Shown here: in pieces, positions 14,101-26,100 of the stretch | Numbering within the stretch: the first letter of the stretch is position 1 | How the letters are laid out: each line of letters starts with the position of its first letter | Assembly: GCA_014607495.2 (NCBI GenBank) | Contig: CP053160.1 | Span: 13,640,001-13,704,000 of the forward strand | Reading direction: 5' to 3' | DNA: 64,000 nt | Source: Carposina sasakii | Lineage: Eukaryota > Arthropoda > Insecta > Lepidoptera > Carposinidae | The notes under the pieces: generated by a model | Database searches by the model: none | Told to the model about the DNA's origin: nothing | What the model saw: the letters and a program-made list of their open reading frames with translations, nothing else | Position numbers and translations under genes: made by a program

Positions 14101-17100
14101 TTTAAACAAATAATAATTTAATTCCACTAGTTAGTGTAAACCATTAAAAAAATAAAGTAAATTATATTGTTTAATATAATTATAGACATACGTATATTTT
14201 TATGAAGATGCTGCTACAAATCTTCATAAAAATTTTACTTTACTTACACATTTTACCCCTAAGATATATAAGCTATATTCTATTTATTTTTATTATTTAT
14301 TTTGATAAGGAACTCTAAAAGATAGTAAACTCGAAGTAGCGACACCAGTTCCTGCCAATACTGTCTGACATTAATACAATTATTTTATCTGTATTGTATT
14401 ATTAATTAAGAAATTACTTTGCTGTGTTTCTTCCTTCATATTTTCCACGGCTGTCTCTGAGCTTTAGTTTAATTTATACATTGTTGAAACTGCTTATATA
14501 AAGTGCAATAAATTAGTTTTTAAATTTGAATTATTAAAGAGTCAACATTTTCGTTACATTTTGTGTTTTGTTTTATTCTAATTTATTAGTTTAGGGTAGA
14601 TTTTTCCAAACGACAGATAGCCTATCTGAAGAATAAAGTCGATGTTGTGTCTATCATGACCATGCTAGATACAGCGTTTTAGAGAAAGATAATTTAGGTA
14701 TCAACTTTATTCTTATGATAAGTTATCTCACGTTTAGGAAAATCGGCCCCCAGGTATTTAAATAGCCGATATTTCCAACGGTCAAATAAGCCTATTTGAA
14801 AGCATAGTGCTTCTTATAACATACACGAAAGGAGTTGCAGCTGATGTATTCTAGTAAAGCATCGGCACGGGACAACATCGTTTTCTTATTTAACTTTAAA
14901 TTCAAGTGCTCAATACATCAAGCGCTTTCCCCGGTAATGTAATGACTGCGAACGTAGCCAAGTTTTTCCTTCTGACGAAACACTAAAAATAACTTCCTGA
15001 ACTGCTCATCCATCGTTAATGCGAGCGTCGGAATAGTGAATGGAGCGAAACACCGCACTGCAGTCGGGTAAAAGTGCTCAGACACATTAAACAAAATTAA
15101 TGTTTGCCTCTCAACGTCAAGTAGTACCGGTAGTTGGCAAAGTGAAATGGCACGAATAAAATTCGAGCCAATCTTATATCGTCTGTTACATACATCACTG
15201 CGAAGTTAGCTGAGTTTTGTTACATGGAGTTTGTGGGTTTGTTTTTACTAGACGAGCAGTCTTATATGTAATCAGTATGTAATATGGTCTGTGCTAATGC
15301 GGCGCTTCACTAGAATAATATACTTACATCATATATGATACCGCAGTGGTTAAAACGTGTACCTTCCAAGCGGGAGGGGTAAGTTCGATCCCAGTCACGG
15401 GCCTGTACCAATGAATTTATTTCATGTACAGATTTTAATGTTGTAAAATTATCACTTAGCTCGTGCCTCGGAAAACACGTAAAACCGTTGGTCCTGCGCC
15501 TAATCTCTCTCCGGTCGTATCGGCTTTCCGTCCCTTCAGACTATAAGAGTGAGGAAATATAGAGTGCATCTGTATTTGCGCACACACTTGTGCACTATAA
15601 TATCTCTTGCGTACCTGGCCATTCTCCGTAGAGTTTGCTCGCCTTGGCCGAAATACGGTCGGAGATCATCATCATCATCATACTTACATCAACCGCATCT
15701 CCTTCCGTGCATTTAAATTAAATTTGTCCTTGCTATGCTAAAAGTGGCTGTCGAATCTCGTTTGTGATCCTGTTGTTCTAGGTACTGGTTTTTATTATGT
15801 CATCTTGCTATCGTTCCATCCTATAATATACTGCGGGTACTGACTAATCGTAACCATTTTAATCTTGAGAGAACCCTTACACCTACCAAACTCGTTTTGA
15901 GTCTTTATGGATATGGTTTCGAAAAGTGCAGTATAAACTACATAGTATACATTATTATACTGCGTTTCGTTAACGATTACGTTTAACAAACAGACAAATT
16001 TGCACTGGAATGATATGTGCAAATTGATCTCTGTAAGTATAATACTAAGCAAATTTCGATAGTTCGAGTTAAACTTAAAGCCTAAACCATTCCCCGATCC
16101 ACTGAGTAATGTTGATTTGTAATTGTATAAATCGCCACATGTCTGCTGCAGCAGTTTACGTAGAATTTATTTTATTGTACCATAAAGTGATTTATTTGAT
16201 TACATTTTTACTGCCTTATTTATCTGCTGTTGTGTGTTCTGTGCAGCCCCTGAATAACAAACTAGGCTTCGATATGGGAATGTTTCAGACCAATCGTCAC
16301 GTAAAATATATCGTAGTAGTATTGGATCTCTGTTGAAGTTCGAAATATATACGCTATTTTCAATTATTTATAAGAGTGAGCTGGTAGAAACGCCTTTATT
16401 AAAATAAAATAAAAATAAAATAAATATGGTGAACTTGTGATTAAAAGTTTTTTTTTCTCTCTTCTGTCTACCTATGTACAGACCGGCAGCTAGCAGTAAA
16501 ACACGCGCCAAATTCTTGGAAATTCTAGTAGAAAGAAAAAAGATAGTGCTCCGACCCCATACTTAATGAGATAAAGGCAAGAAGATGATGACTTCTATAG
16601 TAGACTCGTCTAAGTATTCTTTTATGCTGCAGGGAGTAAAAACAAACATGTATAATACTACAGCTGCTTCTCTTCCCGGGCATACTGTACAAGTCAGTAG
16701 AGGGACAAGAGGGTCTTGGTGATTTGGAGGCGATGGGCTGACCACCAGTCACTACTAATCGAACTTGTACATCTCAACTATATCCTCAAAATTGGTCAGA
16801 AGTGGCACCATGTGGTTCTATCGGCCCTTGGTGCTCTGCCAAAAATACAACCAATCAGATGTTACAGTGTACCTACCTTTCTTTCCAAGTCTGCGTCAGG
16901 AGCGGCCCCATCCCAAATAGTCAGCTGGGAGGAGCAATCCTTTTGCTGATCAAAGCCAGCGGGTTCCGTACCCGCCGAGTGGTATTTCACGAACGAGACC
17001 CATACTATTTCATTTGGTCGACCCTGCGGAAATAAATCATTTGAATTGCCGACCCTAAGGGCTCGAAAGCGCTTGATATTAGGCGATTTGAAATTATTTT

Positions 17101-20100
17101 TAGACCCCCGTGCGACTTTACAAATATGTACTTCGTAATAATTTACGTTAACCTCAATTAAAATTTTTAGATTGTAATTTTAATGTGCTAGGACAAGCCA
17201 ATCGATAACTAATTATATTGCAGCGTTGTGTAATAAAGCATTCCGGTAATTACAGAGCTGTTGGATGTCATTTTGTTTTCGTTCTACAGCATAAAATATG
17301 ATAATGGTTGTCAGTGCTTTTTGTTTTCAGTTGTGATAACAATTATACAGGGTGATTTTTGGTCGTCAACGTTTCCGAAAACTACGGAATCTCGTCATCA
17401 TCACGATCATTTTTCTCCATAACCTGGTTGGTTTCCAAAATATTGGTCCAAAGTGCTTTTTAGCAGGATTTTTTTAATTTATCTGTTATAAAAAAACTAA
17501 CATAAACACTAGACACTATAAATTTCGCACGATCAAGGTCAAAAAAAAAATTTTTTTCCCAGCATTTTTTTTGATAACAACCCTTCGTTAAAGGTGGCCA
17601 CAAAAAAACACCCTGTATAGTACATTAACCTGACTGTATTTAATATTATAGAAATTGCATAAAAAAATCTATTAAAAATATAAAAATAAGGATAATAAAG
17701 CAATAAATTAAGGGATAGTGAAACCGCGAAAATCTCCCAAAATCAAAAGGCTAAATAGCAGAAGGCCATCAGCACATTTTGTTTCGATGATTTACAGTAT
17801 ATTTTTATTGATTTTATACGTTGACGGCTAAAAACAAAACTGCTCACTGCCTTTCCTATACTGTCATTATTGTAAACCTACTGCAATGTATTTAATATGC
17901 TTCAATTGCTTTGTGGAGTAAGGTTTTCTTGGAAACCTTCGTAAGCATAATTCTCAAAGCCATTGTGTGTATTTATTTACACTAACTATTCCATTCAAAA
18001 CTTACTTAAGCACCATTGTGTTGCATTCGATAAGTTGTAGACCCATATAGGTAATATAGAGCTTTCCAAATTGGTTTTACAGATTTTGACGATTTTTTGT
18101 GTTTCTTTTGACCCAGTCCAGAGTAGGCTTAGGTATTATCTATAGTATGTATATTAGGTAGTAGGTAATATATGATATTACCAGCGTTAAAAATTACGTT
18201 TCCTTATTTCTTTTAAGAATATAATTACATCTAGTAAGTGGCGCTGCATTAAGCTCCAACAAGTAAAGTGTGCATTCGGCCCACAAGTTTTTATATATAT
18301 ATTTTAATTCGACGCAAATTGAATATGGAAGAATTTAAAAAAGGCGTACAAAAGACTTTCTTGTTTTTAATTTCTTTCACAAGCGAGCCAAAAATACACA
18401 ATGTGCTATATAAAGACTCTCTAGCTCAATACAACATACCTGAAAATAGTACACACACGAAGTATTTGGTGGCAGAGAATGGCGCGGGTTTCTTAATACG
18501 CCGCTCGTTTTGTCCGAGGAGCGGAGCACAAAGCGACATCTACCGTCGGAGCGCACGAATGAATGCGAATCTTTATCCACGTACAGCACCTGACAAAGAA
18601 CAGCGTATAGAGCCAGTCCTGTCTATGTGTGATGCATCGTTGGTATATACGTAGGTACAGGATGTTGTTTTGTCAGCGTTTCTTCAGAATAAATTGGTCT
18701 GTCTGCGTCATTTTTTTTTGTCAAAATAACGCTCGATACGGGATGAAATTTTAATTTAATTTAGATAAAAAGATTATTTAAAAATGTTTTTATTTAAATT
18801 AACTTTAAAAGATATGAAAAAGATTTGTCTAAAGTTTCCTCATTATACGACTAGCGTATAATTATAGCACGGGGATAGGCTGCATCAGAGAGTTAAACCC
18901 TGACCTTAAATATTTACAAATTAACCATAGTTATGACTATTAATACGAATATTATAATTTAAATTAATTACTAAAAATTAACTATTATTCTACGCACGTA
19001 GGTATGTCTTAAATTAACCAGATTATAATCCTTGATTGACCTTATTGTTCTTTGAGACAATTTTGGTTCGAGATTAGATTTATTATTACAACACCCAGAA
19101 CTTTTAAAATAATGTGATAATCGACATTTGAAACAGTAAGGTTAGAATTTTTCTAAAGCATACAATTATTTTGCGGAACGAATGCGAACGAATGCGAATC
19201 TTCTTCCACGTACAGCTTATGACAAGGAAAAATGTTCGCTGCAATACCCACAATGGAATTGCAATGGCGAGTAATACTACGGTTATGAAAGCGTACACGT
19301 GGAAACACGTAATGTATACTAATGTGGTCATTTTATATAAGATGGAGCCGCAATGTAGACTGTAATAGAAGTTATTGCGGACTACGAAGAATGAAATTTC
19401 TTCCTATGCAAGTTAATATTTAATTTTGGTATGGAAAGCTTGTCATCATACCATTTACTTACGTTGGGCACACGAGTGTGAGTAAAGGAAGCTGAAATAT
19501 AAACTTTGACAAATGTATGAACGTACAATATTGCTTATAAAATCTTCAATATTTGAAGTCGCAAAGGGAATTAAGTTTTTAAGTCGGTAAAATGACAAGG
19601 TTCTAGTTGTACCAAAGAAACAAAGAAAGCTCTTGCAAAAATTTAGAGCAGAGAACTGATTGGTTTTTGTTGTATTTTAACATTCAGTTTTTTTAATATG
19701 CCCGTACTTACGACAGTGTTTCTTATATCTTTATCACACAATTAGTTGAAGTGAAGACCATAGTATTAATTTTCGCAATGCTACGCGGGCTTAGCATGTG
19801 CTACGAACTACCAACCTCGTACGATAGCTCTAACTAATAAGGAAAAATTGGTTTAACGTATACTTAAGTTATTTTTATATTTATTAATCATCGCCCGTGT
19901 TTTTGTACCCACTTATTAACCTCAGTTTCGTAGTCAAAACAACATCCTTTATAAACAGTAGATCATTTTAACATATGAGCAGTGGAGCATATTTGTAAAT
20001 GGACCCAAATGGTTCCTTGCATCTTCTACCCATCTAAGAGTCCTTTCTATTAGGGTAATAAAAAAGCAATACCTGTACTTCTAGCTCAAATCCAGGCAAG

Positions 20101-23100
20101 TAGCTCAACGGCACCGGATGAAACGGGTTGTCATACGGAGACGTGTGGAACTCCAGCAGCATGTTAGGGCTCCTACTGACTATATCGGGTACGGCGTCCC
20201 CTCCACACAATCGCACGAGCACTGGAGAGTCCCTTGTAGGCCCGTCCCATACTGTCAGGTAATCTTGCACTACGTTACACTGGTCCCAGATTCTGGAATG
20301 GAATTTTAAATTAGTGCCAGATAATAAATGAGTGACTGACAGACAAAGCACATAGAACTACCGACGTAGAAGCTAAAATATGTCGTGTGTCTTGAAGAGT
20401 AGAAGAATTAAATTTTCAAGAGTACGAGACAAACGAGAGTTCTTACGGTGTGAATGAAGACGTTCGCTCAATTAAACAAAATTCTTAAAACTAAAATAAT
20501 GTATCTAAACATAAAATAAATAAATATGCAATACAGAAGTCAATTAAAAAACAAGTAAATATCTTACTCCGCATTATAATAAAATCAATGAAGTGACATA
20601 GAATAGAATAAGTAACAACGCGTTAGAATACAAACCATTAAACTCGTATAATGTCTTTAGTAGCTTAACTTTGTTGCGAACAAACAAATTCTCCTTTAAA
20701 CTTAAATAACTATTAGTATTCTATGTTTCAACTTAGTAGGTAGTTCGTTGGCTAATTTCCACTATCCAAAGAAGACAAAACAAGACAATAATTTACATAC
20801 CTATTTAAAGAGCCCTTTCTACCTATCAAAATCAATATCATAACGTATCTCAATAGTCCCTTTGGACCTTAAGCATAACCATGATCTCTTAAAAAGCTTC
20901 TATCGTGGAATCTAGTCACCGCTTTAAGCAGTGTAAATCTATAAAATATCAAGCTTTCATATTGGTGACTATACTGATTTGCGAGCTAAGTTATCTGCAT
21001 TGGTCTCTATCAAATTTTATACGTATTAAAACCATGTGATTTAAGATTCAATACGCTTGCCTGACAAATTCATGGTTAGTCTGTTTTATTAGTTACTAGT
21101 GGCTGCGACTTGATCTGCGCATACACTTTATAGCCTACTAGCAGCCGCCCACGGCTTCGCCCGCGTGAGAGTGCATTACTCCCATGCGAAGCCGGGGTGT
21201 GTCCGTAGTTATACATTATAAACCTTCTTTGTGAATCACTCTATCTATAAAAAAAAACCGCATCGAAATACGTTCCCTAGTTTGAAAGATCTAAGCATAC
21301 ATAGGGACAGACAGCAGAAAGCGACTTTGTTTTACAATATCTGGGCAATGATGATGCGTTATTCTTATTGTTTGATAGTTTTTGCGGAAGTCGATAAATA
21401 TTCTCACAATCGCTCGCATTTATAACATTAGTTGGATTAGACATTACATTGTGAACAAAACTTGTTATGTCTTCGGTACAAAATAAACTCAACGATCCGA
21501 AATTCAGCATCTCGTTCGGAAATGTGAACAAAGACGCGAAGAAAGGAAACTTTCTTGAAACTCGCAGCCAGATGACAATTCCAGTTAAACTTATATTTTG
21601 ATTACCGAACGAATGTTTCTCTAACGAATGTATGTGGAAAGAATTTTAATGAACACGTGTTTTGCTTAGAATAACTTTTCAAAATTTTCGCAGAGACTTA
21701 ACACAGAATACGTAACTGCTTTTGTCCTCGATTGTATAAGGTACCGTACATTTTACACCTTTCAAAACTAAACTCAACTAATACCAATAAATATCTAAGC
21801 AACATGGAATGCTGATAGGCAGGATAATTTGTAGTGACCGCTAAAGTAGAGTAATTTAACTATGATTTGACATCGTTTTGCTCATAATAGAGCCATAGGC
21901 AAAAAAAACGCGAAACAATGGCAAATCCTTTGTGGTTATTAGAATATTTATTGCTTACCTAATATGAATTTTAAAAGCGATCAGGAAATATTGTACACAT
22001 TTTGATATAACTGCTAATGATTGCTATCGCATTGCTTTTGCTAATACGGGGGCCGAAAGCAGATTTCTACTTACTTAAGAACTCGTTGGCTTCTATCGTA
22101 CTTCACTATTTGGTCTTTGATATGTATTTTATGGCTGTTGGTCTGCCTTACTGCTATAAGGACATGTTTATCTGCTGGTATCTGTAACAAAGTTATAGCA
22201 TTAATCACGGAGGTTAGTTAAAGAGGAGGTTCTAATTACATTTAAATTTATAAAATGGTATAATCGTACGCAGGTGACGGGCGGTAGGGTAAATATAATT
22301 TTTTGCCAGTAATTAGCGATTAAAGATTAGGGAATTGACGGTGGTGCCTTCTTCGTGAATTTTGATGTAGTGTCATAAAGAATATACCACAGCCACATTT
22401 AGCATTGGGGAGACAAATACAAATGATCGAAAATAAGTTGCTAGCTAACCTAAAGTTGCCCGAGTTCCTTAGTCGACCTTTACAATGATATAAATATCAA
22501 AATTATAGCTGAAATGGCCTCATAATCGAATAAATCACACGTCTTGTCATAATTATTATTATATCAGTATCTAGATACAACAGTTGCTTTCAATATAAAT
22601 GAACTAAATGTTACAATTTCTATGCACTGTAAATTGTAAATTAAATCTACAATCGATATCTATTCAAAGTTTAAACAATGAAAGGTATGCTCACACTACA
22701 CTAACCGTGAAGAAAATACATAGAGGAGATAGCTAAACAACGTTTGCTCACAGAAAATAGTGATGCAGTTGTGACATGAGTGGAAGGGAGATAGTGCTGC
22801 TATGTAAGCAGTACATTGACGGTCGCGTAACTTTATTGACCGCCTCGCCGCTGGTTTCTCGAAGGCATGTTATTTCACGATAACAAAGTGTTAAATGCAT
22901 GACAATAAAACAAGTGGAGTTTAGGAATCCTTTTAGGAAATTCGTTCTTATCGGATGCTAATCTTACCTGAAACTTGGGGAGATTATTTATTTTTATTAA
23001 AACTAAATTGACCAGCCTTAAAGCACCAAGGCGCTGTTATAAAAGAATTAAAACAAAACGAAACTTTGTGTTCTTTGTGAGACGTACTCGTATAAACACA

Positions 23101-26100
23101 CCCTCGAAGTATCAAGGTCGTTGTATATACAAGGATCGTTATGATCGGCGGTTTAGGCTGATTGTTGGCTCCTAGACATTCAGGATAAAGCATTTTATAT
23201 GTATAAGTAGTAGAAGATTACAGTTATATCCATAGGTAACAGGATGGTTAATGTTAGAGAAAACAGCGGTAGTATCGCAGCTCCTGTATACATCTGCTCC
23301 ATGATAACAACCCCGTAGCTATGTTCCGTGCTGTTGTTCAAGGATTCAGTTTACTCGGTATACTCAGGCTTCGTTTGTAACCTGAGTGTAAATCATCTGC
23401 GGTAGAAATGTTTTAGAAGAGAATAGAAGAGGTTTTTGATGTGGTATGTGTATATGGTGAAAATTACTAACGTATGACTATGTGTTTTTTAATCGTATAG
23501 TTTTCTATGTGGAAATAGCAGAGGAACGAGTAGACCAAATTCAAGGCTTTTTTATTTAAAAATGTGGTTATATGAATTTGGTACAACTATAAACCACTAA
23601 CTAACTACAACATAACACCATAACCACTAACAATAACATACATTTGAAAAAAAGTCTACCATTTTATTTAAAACAACAACGTTGCATTGATGGCATAGAG
23701 GAATAAGATATCATAGAGTGCTAATGTCCTACTAACCGCGAACAGTACATTAGTAATGCATACATTACTAGTTTAGCATCTAACGCTCAAGGACTGGAAC
23801 TGTTAGGTGCCGGAAAGTCTCATGGTGGATCGACGCAGTTAGTAGGACATTAGCACTCTATGACATCTTATTCCTCTATGGTGACGGCATTTCACCGCTA
23901 TTCTACGACCGCTACATGAAGGAACCTCTATCGTAGGCAACCATAGATTTAAAATTATTAATAAAGAAAATGGAAAAAATTCGTCACCCGAGTGGGAATC
24001 GAACCCACGACCACTGCAAACCGTGCCAGCCGCTATAACAACTAAGCCACCGGGTCAATTACAATTACCATAGATTTAGTTTATTCACACCATTAAGCCA
24101 AAGGTGCAATACCTTTGGGTAAAACGAGATGAGTTTTCGCTACATACGTCGAAACAGAAAAACGGATAGCACAATGCAAATGAACCTTTACAAAATCTAT
24201 AGTTGCGGTACAACATTGTAGTATTATTCGAGTAATTGTAGCGGTTCAGTGTGAAATTCGAATTAAATATTAATGGCCTTTACCGCACGTCGTATACTGT
24301 GCACCGCAGAGAACACTGTTTATACTGTATGTGTGTATAGGTAGGTACAAAACAGTTTAATTTATAATTAGATCATGTACATTATCGTGTTTGTGAAATT
24401 TCGATTATTTTATTTATTGTCTTAATTATTCATTATACTAAAGTCCCAGGTCTGGACTCGTCACCTTATATACTCGATCCCTAATTATTTAAGTATACTT
24501 AATATAAAAATGAATTAATTAATAAAAAGTTAAGCTAAATGTGTTGCTAAATCTTTTTTTATAATATTCTTTGATGTACATGAATAGATGTTACGAAGAG
24601 AAAAAAAAAATGTCTGAAAAAGTCTTAATATAACAACTTCTCTACAGCGGTCGACCACTACTTACACACACGTGCAAAGCCGGGGCGGATCCCTAGTTCA
24701 TAATAAAAAACAATGTCATAAGAGTCCGTGGATGTCATACTCGTATGAATCGACTAAGAAACTCAGAGGCATTCTCTCAGGCGATTGGCTAGTAATTTGT
24801 TTAATCTCCTTCATGATCCTGCTCATGCCTGCTCATGCTAGGCCATGGTGCCTGATCATGATATTGTATAAATTCTTGGTAGTCGAGTTAGGACTAATCT
24901 AAATTTCGTAGAACTCACCTTTGCATGTTCGATGCGGTATGTACAGCTCGCATTTCGGGGGTACACACCAGGGAAGTTGGGAGACTGTATGCGGCACGCT
25001 CTCATATCGCAGTCAGTCAGAATGCGGTCACAATAAGTTCCCTGGACCCTCTCCCCCCTCCACGCCCCCACAGTTGCGTTCCCATACCGCAACCGCGCTT
25101 CACTTCGCCTTAGAAACTTGTAAGCCAACTTGAAGTCGAAATTGTATCCCACACCCTACAACAAACAGACAAACGGGACTGTCAGCTCGCGTTATTAACC
25201 AACTTGGATTTGCTTAGCACGAAGCCCGGTAATTAAAGATGTTAGTTTTCAAAACGTATTCCAAGTTCAAGATTTTCGCAGTCGAACGACGAAGTTGTGA
25301 ATGCAATTTGAATAAACTTTAGAATGCGAGTTGATACAAAGTTTGATGTTTTCATTTGGGACAAATACGATAATGACAAACTTTGGGTAATGTTAAATGG
25401 GTTTCTGCGTTTATGTGTCAGTCATAAGCTTTAAATTAAGCAAGTAGGGATAGTTTTAATAGTTACCTATTGAAAAACGCATATACCTCTATAGGAAAAC
25501 AAATATTTATTTTACCTGTAAGCAAAAGTTCAACAATTGTGTCGAAAAATGTCGGAAGTACATTTAGCCACTAAATGACATCAAATACAAAAAGGAAAAC
25601 AGGTCACCTCCAATTATTCAAATCATAAAGCCTCACGGAAAAATTACCCACACGAGCGAAACAAAAGGAAGGAAGGGAAATTCTTCGGCGAGGCCTTTAT
25701 TAAATTATGAAATTAGTCAGTAATAACATTCATTATTGTAATTGGGCCTTATCCGGGCCCCGAGAGAGCGCCCTAATCGTTGCTTAATTAATTGATTGAA
25801 AGTTCCACCCTTGGTGCACATAACACGGCTGCTAGTACAAGATAAAGGGAGAGGCAGCCAGCCGTAAAACGGGCTGATGTGAAATATTAGGGACTTACTT
25901 ACTAGGATGCTGGCAACGTCATGGCATCCCTAGTGACCAGAGATACTAATGAGGATATCTGGGTGGATACAGTATATTACTCGTAATGAACGAATAGGGA
26001 CTCTGTTTTGCTTTATGACAGAAGCGGTCAATTTAGTGACCACGACTCCAAACGTGGAATCTAGTTACAAAATTAGTAGCATTACGAAGTGAATACAAAG

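Noticed and set aside
16802..17035. 77-codon plus-strand frames over exon 7
   Set aside because: Half lies in a dispersed repeat and half is antisense to exon 7.
18268..18654. 128-codon plus-strand frame
   Set aside because: It is the antisense shadow of exon 6; no domain of its own.
20300..20340. Alternative acceptor TTTGTCTGTCAG for exon 5
   Set aside because: It would need phase 1 upstream, which exon 4 does not provide; the CCATTCCAG acceptor fits exactly.
22969..23034. 66-nt open segment with TTTTATAACAG acceptor and CAG/GTAAGA donor
   Set aside because: Phase 0 on both sides cannot bridge exon 3 to exon 5, and the coded sequence is not CUB-like. The 107-nt exon at 22075-22181 solves both problems.
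23978..24056. Functional tRNA gene
   Set aside because: Box B and T stem are good, but the acceptor stem is mismatched and no normal anticodon stem forms.
25912..25938. 27-nt micro-exon candidate before a GTAAGTAAG donor
   Set aside because: The nine residues it would code do not fit CUB1, and the length does not supply the missing strands.
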